Made by a program: the position numbers and the translations under genes
The notes under the pieces: model-generated
Database searches by the model: none
What the model saw: only the letters and a program-made list of their open reading frames with translations
What the model was told of the DNA's origin: nothing
Assembly (NCBI GenBank): GCA_023705945.1
Contig: BPTM01000206.1
Coordinates: forward strand, 1 to 37,067
Direction: 5' to 3'
From: Candidatus Heimdallarchaeota archaeon
GTDB lineage: Archaea; Asgardarchaeota; Heimdallarchaeia; Heimdallarchaeales; Heimdallarchaeaceae
DNA: 37,067 nucleotides
In this document: positions 9,707 through 19,690 of the stretch, in pieces
Layout: each line of letters starts with the position of its first letter
Numbering within the stretch: position 1 is the stretch's first letter

Positions 9707-10187
9707 AAATCTCAAACATTGTTCAGTTAACATGATTAAAATCTTTTCTATCAACTTGAATTTTGTATAAATTCCTGTATATATTTTAGGAAATCCCATT
9801 TCATTTTCATCAAATATTTTAAAGACCACTGTTAGAATAATCCAATTTTGGTTCTGAGGATTCCTTTGCACAGTAATTAAAATCTGAAACCATTTCTTTG
9901 AAATTACTTTTTAGTTTTTTTAGATATTCTAATTGACTCGAATCTAGATTTTCTCTATTCATATCAAAAATAAAATACTACAATTAAAAAAAAGAACTTG
10001 TATTCAGCTTTATATGAACAGAGAAACTAACCTACTAAGCATTCGAGAATCGATTTTTTATTATGTATCTCTTTATACATATAATAATTGGGATAATCAA
10101 TTCAAAAATAATTTTTGTTGAAGTTTATAAATGCTCCATCCTAATTTCAAAGAAAAATCAAAAACCACCATAAGGAGATCACAAGAA

Positions 10188-11225
10188 GTGAAATACAAAA
10201 TAATAGAATTTAACCCTAAGGAAGCGCCAGATGATTTCTGGGAAAGCTATTTTGAATTTACTGAAGCTAATTTCAGATATCACTATCCTGATAACTCCAT
10301 GCTTAACAGAGAAGCGGTTATCCAACGTCAGAAAGCTAATATTCCAAATTATTACGTTAAACGTTGGCTTGCTTTTACTCCTGAGGATAAAATCGTTGGT
10401 TGGGCTGGTTTTGGAGCTATTACTGAGACCTCTTCAGAATTTAAAGTAAACAAACATCTTTGTAAGTTAAATATAGCCGTCTTACATGATTATCAACGCA
10501 TGGGGATAGGTACTTCTCTACTCAAAGTTTGTGTTCAAGAAGCTCTTTCTCTTAATCGAACGGTTATTGAAACTGGTGCCGAGCATGATTCTGGTCGAGC
10601 TTTTCTTAAAAAACATGGTGCAGAGCTCACTATTGAATCTGCTGAAAATCGTTTAGAGTTAAAAGATGTGGATTGGACCCTTATGCAAACATGGGTTAAT
10701 GAAGGACCTAAAAGAGCTGAAGGTGTAATAATTGAATCTTTTTACGAATGTCCTGAAGCGATTTTGAATGAATACTGTGAAATGTTTACAGAAGCATTAA
10801 ATATGCAACCTCTTGGAGACTCTGAATTTCGTTCTAATATTGATGGTAAATTACGAAGACAAACAGAGCAACAGTATAGAGACACAGGTTATACAAACTA
10901 TACTCTCATCAGCAGAGAAAAAGATGGAAAAATTTCTGGATTAACTGATTTCTTCTATGATTCTAGAGATAGTTACAAAATCTTACAAAACCTCACTGGG
11001 GTCCGCCCTGAATTTAGGGGTAGAGGACTGGGTAAATGGTTGAAAGCAAAAATGATACTCCACATAAAGGATACTTATCCTGATGTTGAAAGAATAATTA
11101 CTGGTAATGCGGAAGCTAATGCACCAATGAATTCCATCAATAAGAGGATGGGTTTCAAGAAGCATAAGGCAGCTGAAAGTTACAAGTTTCAAGTAGAAGA
11201 AACAGCTAAGAAATTAGGAATTTAG
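10188..11225 (+). CDS. Tandem GNAT-family N-acetyltransferase (likely GTG start at 10188; ORF track opens at 10131)
   Basis: Two GNAT acetyl-CoA motifs: LNIAVLHDYQRMGIGTSLLKVCVQEA and LTGVRPEFRGRGLGKWLKAKMI...NSINKRMGFK. AAGGAGATCAC sits just upstream of GTG 10188. Confidence 0.8.
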   Translation: MKYKIIEFNPKEAPDDFWESYFEFTEANFRYHYPDNSMLNREAVIQRQKANIPNYYVKRWLAFTPEDKIVGWAGFGAITETSSEFKVNKHLCKLNIAVLHDYQRMGIGTSLLKVCVQEALSLNRTVIETGAEHDSGRAFLKKHGAELTIESAENRLELKDVDWTLMQTWVNEGPKRAEGVIIESFYECPEAILNEYCEMFTEALNMQPLGDSEFRSNIDGKLRRQTEQQYRDTGYTNYTLISREKDGKISGLTDFFYDSRDSYKILQNLTGVRPEFRGRGLGKWLKAKMILHIKDTYPDVERIITGNAEANAPMNSINKRMGFKKHKAAESYKFQVEETAKKLGI

Positions 11226-11474
11226 TCTTAAATTGAACGTTCAAGAAACTAACTGAAAATAGAAAATAGCAATTTGTATATTGATTTTTTACAGCCTTTT
11301 TGATGTATGAGCTGTATTAAAATGAGTAATAACGCAAGAGAAATTCTAGAGTGTTATTCATTTCTCTTGCACTCAAGTCAGTCAACTTGAACTAAACTAC
11401 CCATGAGATATTATTCCAAAAGCTAATTTTATAAGCGGTCATGTCAGATAAGAAACATAGTAGATGTGAATAAC

Positions 11475-12011
11475 ATGAAATGTTTGGCTTGTTGGGAAGA
11501 TATACCAGAAGCTGCAAGTATATGTCATCATTGTGGTTCTGATCAAAAAGAGGTGAAGGATTTCTTTGTTTTAGCTCTGTTAAAGCAACAAAAAAGGAAG
11601 ATTGTTGTTCCTGAAGAAACAAATGTCTTAAAGTATATTCTTGAAGTTGATCCTGAATTAAAAAAAGAGATAACTATTACTAGCAGTTCTGAACCTTTAC
11701 CTTCTTATCAACCTCAACAACCCTCTTTGCTGGGAACAATCACAGGTCAGAAACAAAGTTCTTCTCCAAAACCAGTAAATCAAGCAACTCCTCAACAACC
11801 TTTATCTCAAAAACCTAAGGAGAAAACATTAGTTTGTCCCTCTTGTCAAGAAGAGGTTCCATTTCGTAAATTTTGCAAATTATGTGGATTTCAGATGCAA
11901 AGAGAATGCCCTGATTGTGGAACAGCTAATAGGGTTACAGCTAAATTTTGTACAAAATGTGGAAATGCTCTGAAACCTTTGGAAATTGATGGAAAGAAAG
12001 AAAAAACTTAG
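11475..12011 (+). CDS. Multi zinc-ribbon protein (start likely ATG 11475)
   Basis: CLACWEDIPEAASICHHCG, CPSCQEEVPFRKFCKLCG, CPDCGTANRVTAKFCTKCG with a Pro/Gln-rich linker. Confidence 0.75.
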   Translation: MKCLACWEDIPEAASICHHCGSDQKEVKDFFVLALLKQQKRKIVVPEETNVLKYILEVDPELKKEITITSSSEPLPSYQPQQPSLLGTITGQKQSSSPKPVNQATPQQPLSQKPKEKTLVCPSCQEEVPFRKFCKLCGFQMQRECPDCGTANRVTAKFCTKCGNALKPLEIDGKKEKT

Positions 12012-12052
12012 ACATATTCATCTTTTCTAGAAAACTCCCATGTGTGATAAAT

Positions 12053-14674
12053 ATGAAACTTCATAAGCCCTATATTGCAGTTATGTTTAACTGGAATAAA
12101 GAAAAACTCTCAACTGATATTATCTATTTTAACTTAAAAGAAGGAAAGGATAAGGGTTTCATTGTTCATACAAGACTGAATTTTACATATGAAAAGGAAT
12201 ACCTTAGAGTTTACAAATACATGAAACTAGGTAAAAATTCAAATTTTCACATGAAACCTCGAGCAGCTACAGAAGACCTTCGGGAGGCTGAGTATATTAT
12301 CATCCCAGATACTGATTTACCTTGGAATAACAAAGCATTTCTTGAGTACTGTACCACTTTCAAAATCTCCAAAGCTAGAATGGCAACTCTCTGTAGAACT
12401 TGTCTAGATAGGAGATATAAGTGGACAAGTTTGGAAAAAGACTCAGTCATCTATAAGGGTCAAAGAATATGTGATTACTGTTCAAAAAAGGAATTAACTC
12501 AGGAATTACAACGAAGTAATTTAGTAGTTTCCGGAGGTTTAACAAAATTTTATCAACAACAAGCAGAACGAGAAGGAAATCTTGATGTAGTTCTAGAGAA
12601 CATTTCTTTTGGTTCAGAGCAGGACCCAATAAATAATCCTAATTCAACTTTGTTTGATATCATTGAACCTGTGAAACAAGAAACAAGTCTTGCAGTAAAC
12701 AAGGTAAAAGGAGTTCCAACTAAATTCCGTGATTTACTTATTGCAGAAGGTATCAAAACCTTACTCCCTATTCAAGAGAAATCAATCGAAAAAGGATTGC
12801 TTCGAAATAGTGACCTATTAGTTGTCGCTGGAACAACTTCTGGAAAAACCTTGGTTGGAGAACTTGCTGGAGTAACCAAGGCTTTACACAACAAGAAGTT
12901 TGTTTATTTATCACCACTTGTTGCTCTTACCAATCAGAAATATGAACAATTCAAAAAGCGTTACAAAAAAATAGGTCTCAATACAGCTGTTAGAGTTGGG
13001 ATGAGTCGAATAAAAGTTGAAGGCGAGTTTACACCAATTATTGATGATGATATCAAAAACTCGGATATAATAGTAGCTACTTACGAAGCTTTTGATTTTC
13101 TCCTTAGAGATGGAAGAAGTAAGGCTATAGGCGATATTGGTGTTATTGTTGTTGATGAGGTTCAAATGATAGTATCAGAAGGAAGAGGGTTTAGGTTAAA
13201 TGGTTTAATTGCTCGTTTAAAAGCCCTTTTTCCAAGTGCTCAATTTATTTACTTATCTGCAACAATAGGAAATCCTGACCAACTAGCTGAAGATTTAGAT
13301 GCTGAAACAGTGCTATATCTTGCACGCCCTGTTCCTCTTGAAAGGCATGCAATTATCACTGAAAATGAAGCAGACCGATTTAAGAATTTGTTTAGATTAT
13401 GTCATAGAGAAGAGAAAATCAAATCAAGTACTGGTTACAAAGGGCAAACTTTGGTTTTCACTAATTCCCGAAGGAACTGTGAGAAACTAGCTAAAAATTT
13501 GAAGAAGAAAGGAATTCACTCAACCTATTATCATGCTGGTTTAACTTTTAGAAAAAGAAAGATAGTAGAAAGAGGGTTTGAAAAGGGCAAATTCTCTACA
13601 GTAGTGACAACTATTGCTTTAGGAGCTGGAGTAGATTTTCCTGCTTCGATGGTAATTTTCGAGAACCTCGCGATGGGAATCAACTGGCTATCAGTAGCAG
13701 AATTTCATCAGATGTTAGGAAGAGCAGGAAGACTAGGTTTTCATGATAAAGGTAAAGCCTATTTATTAGTGGAACCAGGAAGAAAAATTTTCATTGGACA
13801 AAAAGAAACTGAAGAACAAATAGCTTTTGAGCTGTTAACCCTACCCATTGAAGATGTCGATCCAGTTTTAGATACAATTGAGGAAGAAGAGGAAATACTA
13901 GCAACAGTGGTTGCATTTAAGGATGTAAACATTTCTCAAGATAAAATGATCTTCGCCAATATTCTAGGAAGAACTACTCCATTGAGTGAAAATATGAGTG
14001 CCTTAAAAAAAATGAAAATGATTTATGTTGAAAATAAAACTATTTTTCCAACAGATCTTGGAAAAGCTGTTTCTTTATCATTTCTTGCTCCATCTTATGC
14101 AATACGATTCGTTCAAGCGATACAACGTTCTAAGAAGAAGGATCTTCTTGATGATTTAGCTCTAACATTGGCTGTAAAAATCCAGCCTTTCAGGTCAGCA
14201 CATCTCTCACCGAAAATACATGGCGAGATAGAAAGAGCACTAAAATCCACCATTTCAACTAATATTTTTTCTGGTACTATTTTAGATCTTTATTCAGGAA
14301 ATAGTTGGGGAAGAAGAAACCCAACCCAAGCGATTTTGGAAACATTCTCAAAGTGGACGTCAAATATTTTTACGTGTAAATGTCTTGATAGACCATTCTG
14401 TGATTGTGGAGAAATTAATTTCTCTAAAATGATTTTTGAATTAAGACAGAAAGGTTATTCACCCTCAAGAATCTCAGAAGAAATGCGGAAAGAAAATAAT
14501 ATTCAATTATATCCTGGAGATGTATATTCTTGGCTTGATTCCCTCGTTCATCATCTTCAAGCAATACAACGTTTAGCAGATGTTATGGATAAAGACGAAC
14601 TAAAACAATTTGCACACAAACTCGCAAAACAGATTGAAAATCCAAATAAAACTCAAAAATATAATAAGAAGTAA
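12053..14674 (+). CDS. Ski2-like superfamily 2 DEAD/DEAH helicase with extra Cys clusters (possibly DUF5814-type archaeal helicase)
   Basis: VVAGTTSGKTLVGELAG (Walker A), VVDEVQMI (motif II), YLSATIGN (III), TLVFTNSRRNCEKLA, HQMLGRAGRLG (VI). Cys clusters CRTCLDRRYKW...CDYC and CKCLDRPFCDCGE. Confidence 0.85.
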   Translation: MKLHKPYIAVMFNWNKEKLSTDIIYFNLKEGKDKGFIVHTRLNFTYEKEYLRVYKYMKLGKNSNFHMKPRAATEDLREAEYIIIPDTDLPWNNKAFLEYCTTFKISKARMATLCRTCLDRRYKWTSLEKDSVIYKGQRICDYCSKKELTQELQRSNLVVSGGLTKFYQQQAEREGNLDVVLENISFGSEQDPINNPNSTLFDIIEPVKQETSLAVNKVKGVPTKFRDLLIAEGIKTLLPIQEKSIEKGLLRNSDLLVVAGTTSGKTLVGELAGVTKALHNKKFVYLSPLVALTNQKYEQFKKRYKKIGLNTAVRVGMSRIKVEGEFTPIIDDDIKNSDIIVATYEAFDFLLRDGRSKAIGDIGVIVVDEVQMIVSEGRGFRLNGLIARLKALFPSAQFIYLSATIGNPDQLAEDLDAETVLYLARPVPLERHAIITENEADRFKNLFRLCHREEKIKSSTGYKGQTLVFTNSRRNCEKLAKNLKKKGIHSTYYHAGLTFRKRKIVERGFEKGKFSTVVTTIALGAGVDFPASMVIFENLAMGINWLSVAEFHQMLGRAGRLGFHDKGKAYLLVEPGRKIFIGQKETEEQIAFELLTLPIEDVDPVLDTIEEEEEILATVVAFKDVNISQDKMIFANILGRTTPLSENMSALKKMKMIYVENKTIFPTDLGKAVSLSFLAPSYAIRFVQAIQRSKKKDLLDDLALTLAVKIQPFRSAHLSPKIHGEIERALKSTISTNIFSGTILDLYSGNSWGRRNPTQAILETFSKWTSNIFTCKCLDRPFCDCGEINFSKMIFELRQKGYSPSRISEEMRKENNIQLYPGDVYSWLDSLVHHLQAIQRLADVMDKDELKQFAHKLAKQIENPNKTQKYNKK

Positions 14675-14753
14675 TCCTGATAATTGTTTTAACATGTCAA
14701 TTCGTCATATTTATGAATATCTTTGTTTTTAGTAATCAACATAAGGTGAAAGA

Positions 14754-15836
14754 ATGTTCGAAAATGACTACGATATGGCAATGTCAAATGAAGACTTAAT
14801 TCTGCTTATACTAGGTGGACTTACTTTACTTTTCTCGTTTTCAGATATATTTGCAGGAACACAAGCTGCTATATCCTTTCCTGCAATTGGAGCATTCGTA
14901 ATTGGATGGGGAATAGTAAGATTTAGGAGACGCCCTCTTCCTAAACAAGTTCAATCAGCTCGATTCATTTACTTAGCTTTGATTAAAACCATCAGAAATT
15001 ATGCTCTCTTTTCAATCATCATTCAAAATATCTTTCTACTTAGTGGTTATGTTCAATTCGATGATGGATTGGCGAGATTAATAACAATTTACAGCTTTGT
15101 GGTGTTAATAATCGTATCCATTTTTGAAATTGCAGGACATGTCACTGTACCAGACGATCTCCACGTTTTTCATTTAATCGAGGGAGAAGACGAGGAAACA
15201 ATCAAGAAGAATCGATTTACTCTTCTTTATGGTCTAAGATTTTGGATATGGATAAGTATTACTTCATTAATTGTACTTGTAGTTATAGTTTTTCTACCAT
15301 TTCGTACATCGTTTGTTGTAATGGTTGAAGATAATCTAATATTGGTTGTCATTTTTCAGTTTGTTGCTCTCCTTCTTGGAGCAGGTCTTTTTGTATATAC
15401 TTATTTCAATATGATGTCCTTTGGTAAACTTGAGAAACCAGAAATGATAATCAAAGCTGTTGATTACTATAATACTGTAGAGTTAAGAGAAAGAAGTTAC
15501 GAGATATTGGAAGATTATATAGAAAACAAGCATGAAAATCTTGGTCTCTTATCTAAACTTGCTATTATGAATACCCAAGATGAAAATCATCACAAAGTAC
15601 TCGATCTAACAAGAAGGATTCTTGATGAAACAGAAGAGAAGGAGATTAATGTCCCACATATGGTAGCTAGAGCTCATTTACTTCAGGCAATCAGTTTAAA
15701 AGCTTTGGAGAATTTTAAATTAGCCTATGAAGAAGTAACAAAATCACTTCATTATATACCAGAAAACAATGTCGCAAGAAAACTTCGAAGAGAATTAAGA
15801 AGGATCCTGAAGGTTAAGAATCAAGAAAAAGAATAA
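14754..15836 (+). CDS. Multi-pass membrane protein with cytosolic C-terminal helical (TPR-like) repeats
   Basis: Several hydrophobic segments in the first ~220 aa; C-terminus VARAHLLQAISLKALENFKLAYEEVTKSLHYIPENNVARKLRREL is TPR-like. Confidence 0.5.
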   Translation: MFENDYDMAMSNEDLILLILGGLTLLFSFSDIFAGTQAAISFPAIGAFVIGWGIVRFRRRPLPKQVQSARFIYLALIKTIRNYALFSIIIQNIFLLSGYVQFDDGLARLITIYSFVVLIIVSIFEIAGHVTVPDDLHVFHLIEGEDEETIKKNRFTLLYGLRFWIWISITSLIVLVVIVFLPFRTSFVVMVEDNLILVVIFQFVALLLGAGLFVYTYFNMMSFGKLEKPEMIIKAVDYYNTVELRERSYEILEDYIENKHENLGLLSKLAIMNTQDENHHKVLDLTRRILDETEEKEINVPHMVARAHLLQAISLKALENFKLAYEEVTKSLHYIPENNVARKLRRELRRILKVKNQEKE

Positions 15837-15934
15837 GATATTGTCTAATTTCTACTAACTTCAGCTTTTTCTTATATTTCCAACAATTACAATTTACACA
15901 ATGATTTTAAATGATATAATTATAGAAAATTTAG

Positions 15935-16816
15935 ATGAGAATATGTTCCATCGATTCTACACTTAATGAGGAACTACCTGCAAAAAAAATAGCAAAACTA
16001 ATAGATTCAGATCTAGCTAAGGTAGAAATCAATATTGTGAAAAAGAAGGTCGGAAGCATAGGTTTAGACAGAAAGACTCTTGAAAAAACGCACGTTCTTT
16101 TTATAACTTTGCCTAAGAAGAAGATTACTCAAGAAATGTATATCGAGCTAATTTCTTATATTGACATAGGCGGAACACTTATACTAACCCTGCCTTCACC
16201 ACCCTGGGAAGACTTGGGTAGATTCTTTGAAGAAATGATTTATGAATTAGGTATAACATTCCAACCTAATTATGTGTATGGTTTGCCCAAAATCCCCTCC
16301 AATACTCGCTTGATTGGATCAAAATTAACCATAATAAAAGCTCATGTTATAGATTACAGTAAGAACAAAGATTTTCTTAAAGAAAATGGTATAAAGAAAT
16401 ACATTCCATTAGCTCTGATGGATAAGAGACCAGTTATTTTAGCAGGTTACAAACGTAGAGGAAAATTTGTTATAATAAGCTCTCCTGAGATTTTTACTGA
16501 TATTAATTCCGATTTTCTAAATAGATTAGTCCTCCTTTCTTCAAAGAAGATCGACTATCTATTATCTGAAAAGATTAAGAGATATAATATTGGAAAGAGC
16601 AATTTCAGTTTACAACTTCAACATGGCAGTTTACAAAGTTATTTATTGAGCCTTTACCATTATAATTATATGTTTCTTCAAGAGGAAGTAGAATTTTCTT
16701 CTAAAGAAGATTTAACAGAGAGTATATACAAAATATTATTGAAACAGAAGGTAATAGGTGATTTACCTTCAAAACAAGATATGTTCATCACAATTGAAAA
16801 AACCAAGATTGAGTGA
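15935..16816 (+). CDS. GATase-like/GIFT-like (DUF4350/IFT52 N-terminal-like) protein, tentative
   Basis: HVLFITLPKKKITQEMYIELISYIDIGGTLILTLPSPPWEDLGRFFEEMIYELGITFQPNYVYG matches the strand-helix-GG-strand pattern of that domain. Confidence 0.4.
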   Translation: MRICSIDSTLNEELPAKKIAKLIDSDLAKVEINIVKKKVGSIGLDRKTLEKTHVLFITLPKKKITQEMYIELISYIDIGGTLILTLPSPPWEDLGRFFEEMIYELGITFQPNYVYGLPKIPSNTRLIGSKLTIIKAHVIDYSKNKDFLKENGIKKYIPLALMDKRPVILAGYKRRGKFVIISSPEIFTDINSDFLNRLVLLSSKKIDYLLSEKIKRYNIGKSNFSLQLQHGSLQSYLLSLYHYNYMFLQEEVEFSSKEDLTESIYKILLKQKVIGDLPSKQDMFITIEKTKIE

Positions 16817-16821
16817 CTAAT

Positions 16822-17889
16822 ATGCTAATAAGAAGGATTTTAATCGTTAACGATGGCGGTTTACCAGTTTTCGATTATGAAGAATACTCAAGAGGAGACG
16901 AAGTTCTTGTCTCAGGATTAGTCACAGCAATTCTCAAATTTGCAGAAGAAACAGAAAAGGAACGCCTTTCTAGAGTTTATTTTGAAGAAAGTCTTTATAT
17001 TCTTACAGTTATTGAATCCGTAATCCTTATTTTTCAGATTTCAGATGAAATGCCTGGAGAATATGCCGAGTACGTAAGTAATCAAATCACTGAAAGCTTC
17101 ATTGAAAACTACCGTGAAGAAGTTAAAAATTTTCGTGGAGACGTTTCTGTTTTTCAAGGCTTTCAAGAAACATGTAAGGAAATACTATTACAAAATGGAA
17201 TAGAGATTGTTAACTGCTTAATTGATTCAACAGAAGGAAAAAAACTTAAAGCATGGTGTTTGTATTCTCTAGAAAACGAGCCATTGATAGTTAAAGTAAA
17301 TTCCCCGAATTATAATATTGACAGTTTTACAATTTTTCAAGTTCTTGGAAAAAGTTTCAGAAAAATCAGCGAAAATGTAGAGAGATGTTCAAAAGGAACA
17401 TGTTTTCATATCAGTCATGAAGGTAATCTGGTACAAGCAATTCTTTTACCATCTGTTTTCATAGTTATCGAAACGGCAATAGATGAAATGACAGTGCAGC
17501 GGTTTAGACAATTCAAAATTAAATCTAAACAGCAACTTAAAGATATTATCAAAGAATTTTACAAAACTGATAAGATTCAAATTTACAGCAAAAAGGAGTT
17601 TTTAGGGACCTCTGAAAAAACTATCAATACAAGATATATAAACCTCTATGATCTTTTTAACGCAGCTGAAAAGGGTTTAGAGTATCTCTACAAGGCACCA
17701 ATTCACGTTCAGATTTTAAATATTGATAAAGGAGTAACAGTGATTATTAAACTTGTTAATAGAGTTGCCTTCTTAGAATTTGATTCACAAAAAACTTCTG
17801 CAAGTATAATTGAATCAACAAAAAGAATGTTCGAGCAAGAACAGATAATTAAGGACGATACCCCTGAAGCAATGCTAGAAAAATCGTAG
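16822..17889 (+). CDS. Longin-like domain protein (start ATG 16822 or GTG 16813)
   Basis: N-terminus ILIVNDGGLPVFDYEEYSRGDEVLVSGLVTAILKFAEETEKERLSRVYFEESLYILTVIESVILIFQISDEM...ITESFIENYREEVKNFRGDVSVFQGFQETCKEIL fits an archaeal longin/roadblock-type signature. Confidence 0.55.
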   Translation: MLIRRILIVNDGGLPVFDYEEYSRGDEVLVSGLVTAILKFAEETEKERLSRVYFEESLYILTVIESVILIFQISDEMPGEYAEYVSNQITESFIENYREEVKNFRGDVSVFQGFQETCKEILLQNGIEIVNCLIDSTEGKKLKAWCLYSLENEPLIVKVNSPNYNIDSFTIFQVLGKSFRKISENVERCSKGTCFHISHEGNLVQAILLPSVFIVIETAIDEMTVQRFRQFKIKSKQQLKDIIKEFYKTDKIQIYSKKEFLGTSEKTINTRYINLYDLFNAAEKGLEYLYKAPIHVQILNIDKGVTVIIKLVNRVAFLEFDSQKTSASIIESTKRMFEQEQIIKDDTPEAMLEKS

Positions 17890-18853
17890 TTGCTGTCAAA
17901 TCAGCAGTTGATCCAGGATTAATCACTCTGGAATGTGAAGTTCGTAAATAGGAATCTAATTCATTTATTTTTTGTTTTCCTTGAATTGTAAAAATTCCAC
18001 CTTGTTTGATTATTGATTTAGCATTCTTATTTATCTTGGTAGCAACTTCATTACCAAATCTCTTAGCAACATGTGTATCTTTTTTTTCTGCAAGTAATGT
18101 TACATATGTTTGAATTATAGATTTTTTGAAATTACTTGTTTCCTCGTAAACCTTCACGAAAGTTGAATAACCATATTTAATTGTTGAATGATATTTATGC
18201 GATAATTCATAGAAAATAACATCTCGTTCTTCGTAGAATTTAGTAAATTCATACAAATTAGTTCGTTCATGTTGATGAACTTCTAAAAATGAGTTAAAGT
18301 TATCATCTACTTTATCAGAAGGCAGAATTCTATCGGATACAAATTTAGTTAAAGCTGCAGTTAGATGTGTACAGTCATCAGTTGTCGAATTTTTTAGAAA
18401 TTGATCTGTTATATTCAACACATTATCCAAATTTAACCTAACATTGGTTTTTAAGCCCTCGTTTGTGAAACAGTGCGCCACTCCAAGAGTGATTGGAGAA
18501 AACATTAGTATTGTACCGAAGATAGTATTTGTTTCAGATTTGTACCAAGTTATAGCTCTTTCTAGAGATTTCAAGATAAAGAACCCAAGTTCTGCATCTT
18601 CGAACCACAGATGATTTTCAGCAACTAAAATCCCTCTCTTTGAAAGACCAAACACTGGAGCAAACAAACTACTTCCCCCTGCAAGAAAATCCATTGTTTT
18701 TGTATCTGCCAATTCATAATTGAATGAAGCTCCACCTGGTTTGGGTTCTGCAGCATATAGTAAATTATGAGCTAAAACTGCGCATTGTGAGATGTGTAAC
18801 TGTACATCAAGAGCCTTTCCTTTTACATCATTGGAGTTTAGTGAGAAAGGCAT
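17849..18853 (-). CDS. Triphosphoribosyl-dephospho-CoA synthase (CitG/MdcB) family protein
   Basis: AAEPKPGGASFNYELADTKTMDFL, TNTIFGTILMFSPITLGVA and C-terminal RVINPGSTADLTATTIFLALL. Confidence 0.7.
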   Translation of the reverse strand: MPFSLNSNDVKGKALDVQLHISQCAVLAHNLLYAAEPKPGGASFNYELADTKTMDFLAGGSSLFAPVFGLSKRGILVAENHLWFEDAELGFFILKSLERAITWYKSETNTIFGTILMFSPITLGVAHCFTNEGLKTNVRLNLDNVLNITDQFLKNSTTDDCTHLTAALTKFVSDRILPSDKVDDNFNSFLEVHQHERTNLYEFTKFYEERDVIFYELSHKYHSTIKYGYSTFVKVYEETSNFKKSIIQTYVTLLAEKKDTHVAKRFGNEVATKINKNAKSIIKQGGIFTIQGKQKINELDSYLRTSHSRVINPGSTADLTATTIFLALLQGYRP

Positions 18854-19010
18854 TCTGAATATGTCTTTACATATGTTATTTTTAACTAATCGGTTTTTGA
18901 GAGAAAATACTTTTTCTAGATGAGACTAGCGTTAAGTTTATTACAATTGATGTCTAATGTATAGTTGATGTTTCCGAAAGGGAATTGTTCTCGGTTTTTT
19001 GTTAGTTTTC

Positions 19011-19018
19011 TATATATA
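19011..19018 (+). promoter_or_regulatory. Putative TATA box (tatatata)
   Basis: ctatatatag about 40 nt upstream of an SD (aggtgat) and ATG 19057. Confidence 0.4.
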
Positions 19019-19056
19019 GTATAATTTTTCCCTTTTTGAATATCTAGGTGATAAAC

Positions 19057-19623
19057 ATGAACTATGAACTAAGAAAGTCGGACTCCCTCGCACATGCGAC
19101 AGGATCTTTTATGCAAAATCTGGAAGAAGTAAATCTCAGATGGAATGAACACATAGTTAAACTAGGTAACCTAGGCCCTCAGATTATTGGAGGTATTAAT
19201 GAATCAATAAAAGTAAGTAAAAATGAAGAGGTCGCAACAAGAGTTACTTCATCTCTTTCCGAATTCAGTCAAGTCCTGAACAGTATGGATAAAATTAATG
19301 CTGATATTGTTGATCTTATGATAGATATGGAAGGTTTGGACTTTCCTCTTAATACACCAAAGAAAATTTTGAATTTGTGTGAAAAAGAAGAGGATAATTC
19401 AAAAATGCTACAAAATATAATTCGAAATTTAAGTAAAACGTATAATTTTCTTGATAAAGTAAAAACAGATAAAGGGTTACTTTTGAATTCTTTGAGCTCT
19501 TTTGAAACTGCATTCTCTGATCTACAAGAAATAATTAAAAAAAGTTTAGACTTAGCTGCTTTACTTGGAACAGAACTGGAAAAAGAACATAGAAAAGCTA
19601 AGAAATATTTAGGAAAAGTGTAA
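19057..19623 (+). CDS. Hypothetical all-helical/coiled-coil protein
   Basis: ORF with TATA and SD (taGGTGATaaacATG); heptad-like Leu/Ile pattern. Confidence 0.55.
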   Translation: MNYELRKSDSLAHATGSFMQNLEEVNLRWNEHIVKLGNLGPQIIGGINESIKVSKNEEVATRVTSSLSEFSQVLNSMDKINADIVDLMIDMEGLDFPLNTPKKILNLCEKEEDNSKMLQNIIRNLSKTYNFLDKVKTDKGLLLNSLSSFETAFSDLQEIIKKSLDLAALLGTELEKEHRKAKKYLGKV

Positions 19624-19690
19624 ACTTTTCTTTTTTCTTCACTTCTTGATAATGAAAAAGAGTTATTAATCTACAGAACAACTAATCTCA

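Noticed and set aside
9308-9770. Plus-strand ORFs 9308..9691 and 9327..9770
   Set aside because: Antisense of the zinc-ribbon/HTH gene, whose CxxC motifs make the minus-strand frame the credible one.
9872-10130. 260-bp AT-rich intergenic region as a possible ncRNA or tRNA locus
   Set aside because: No cloverleaf, T-loop GTTCRA signature or strong hairpin could be recognised.
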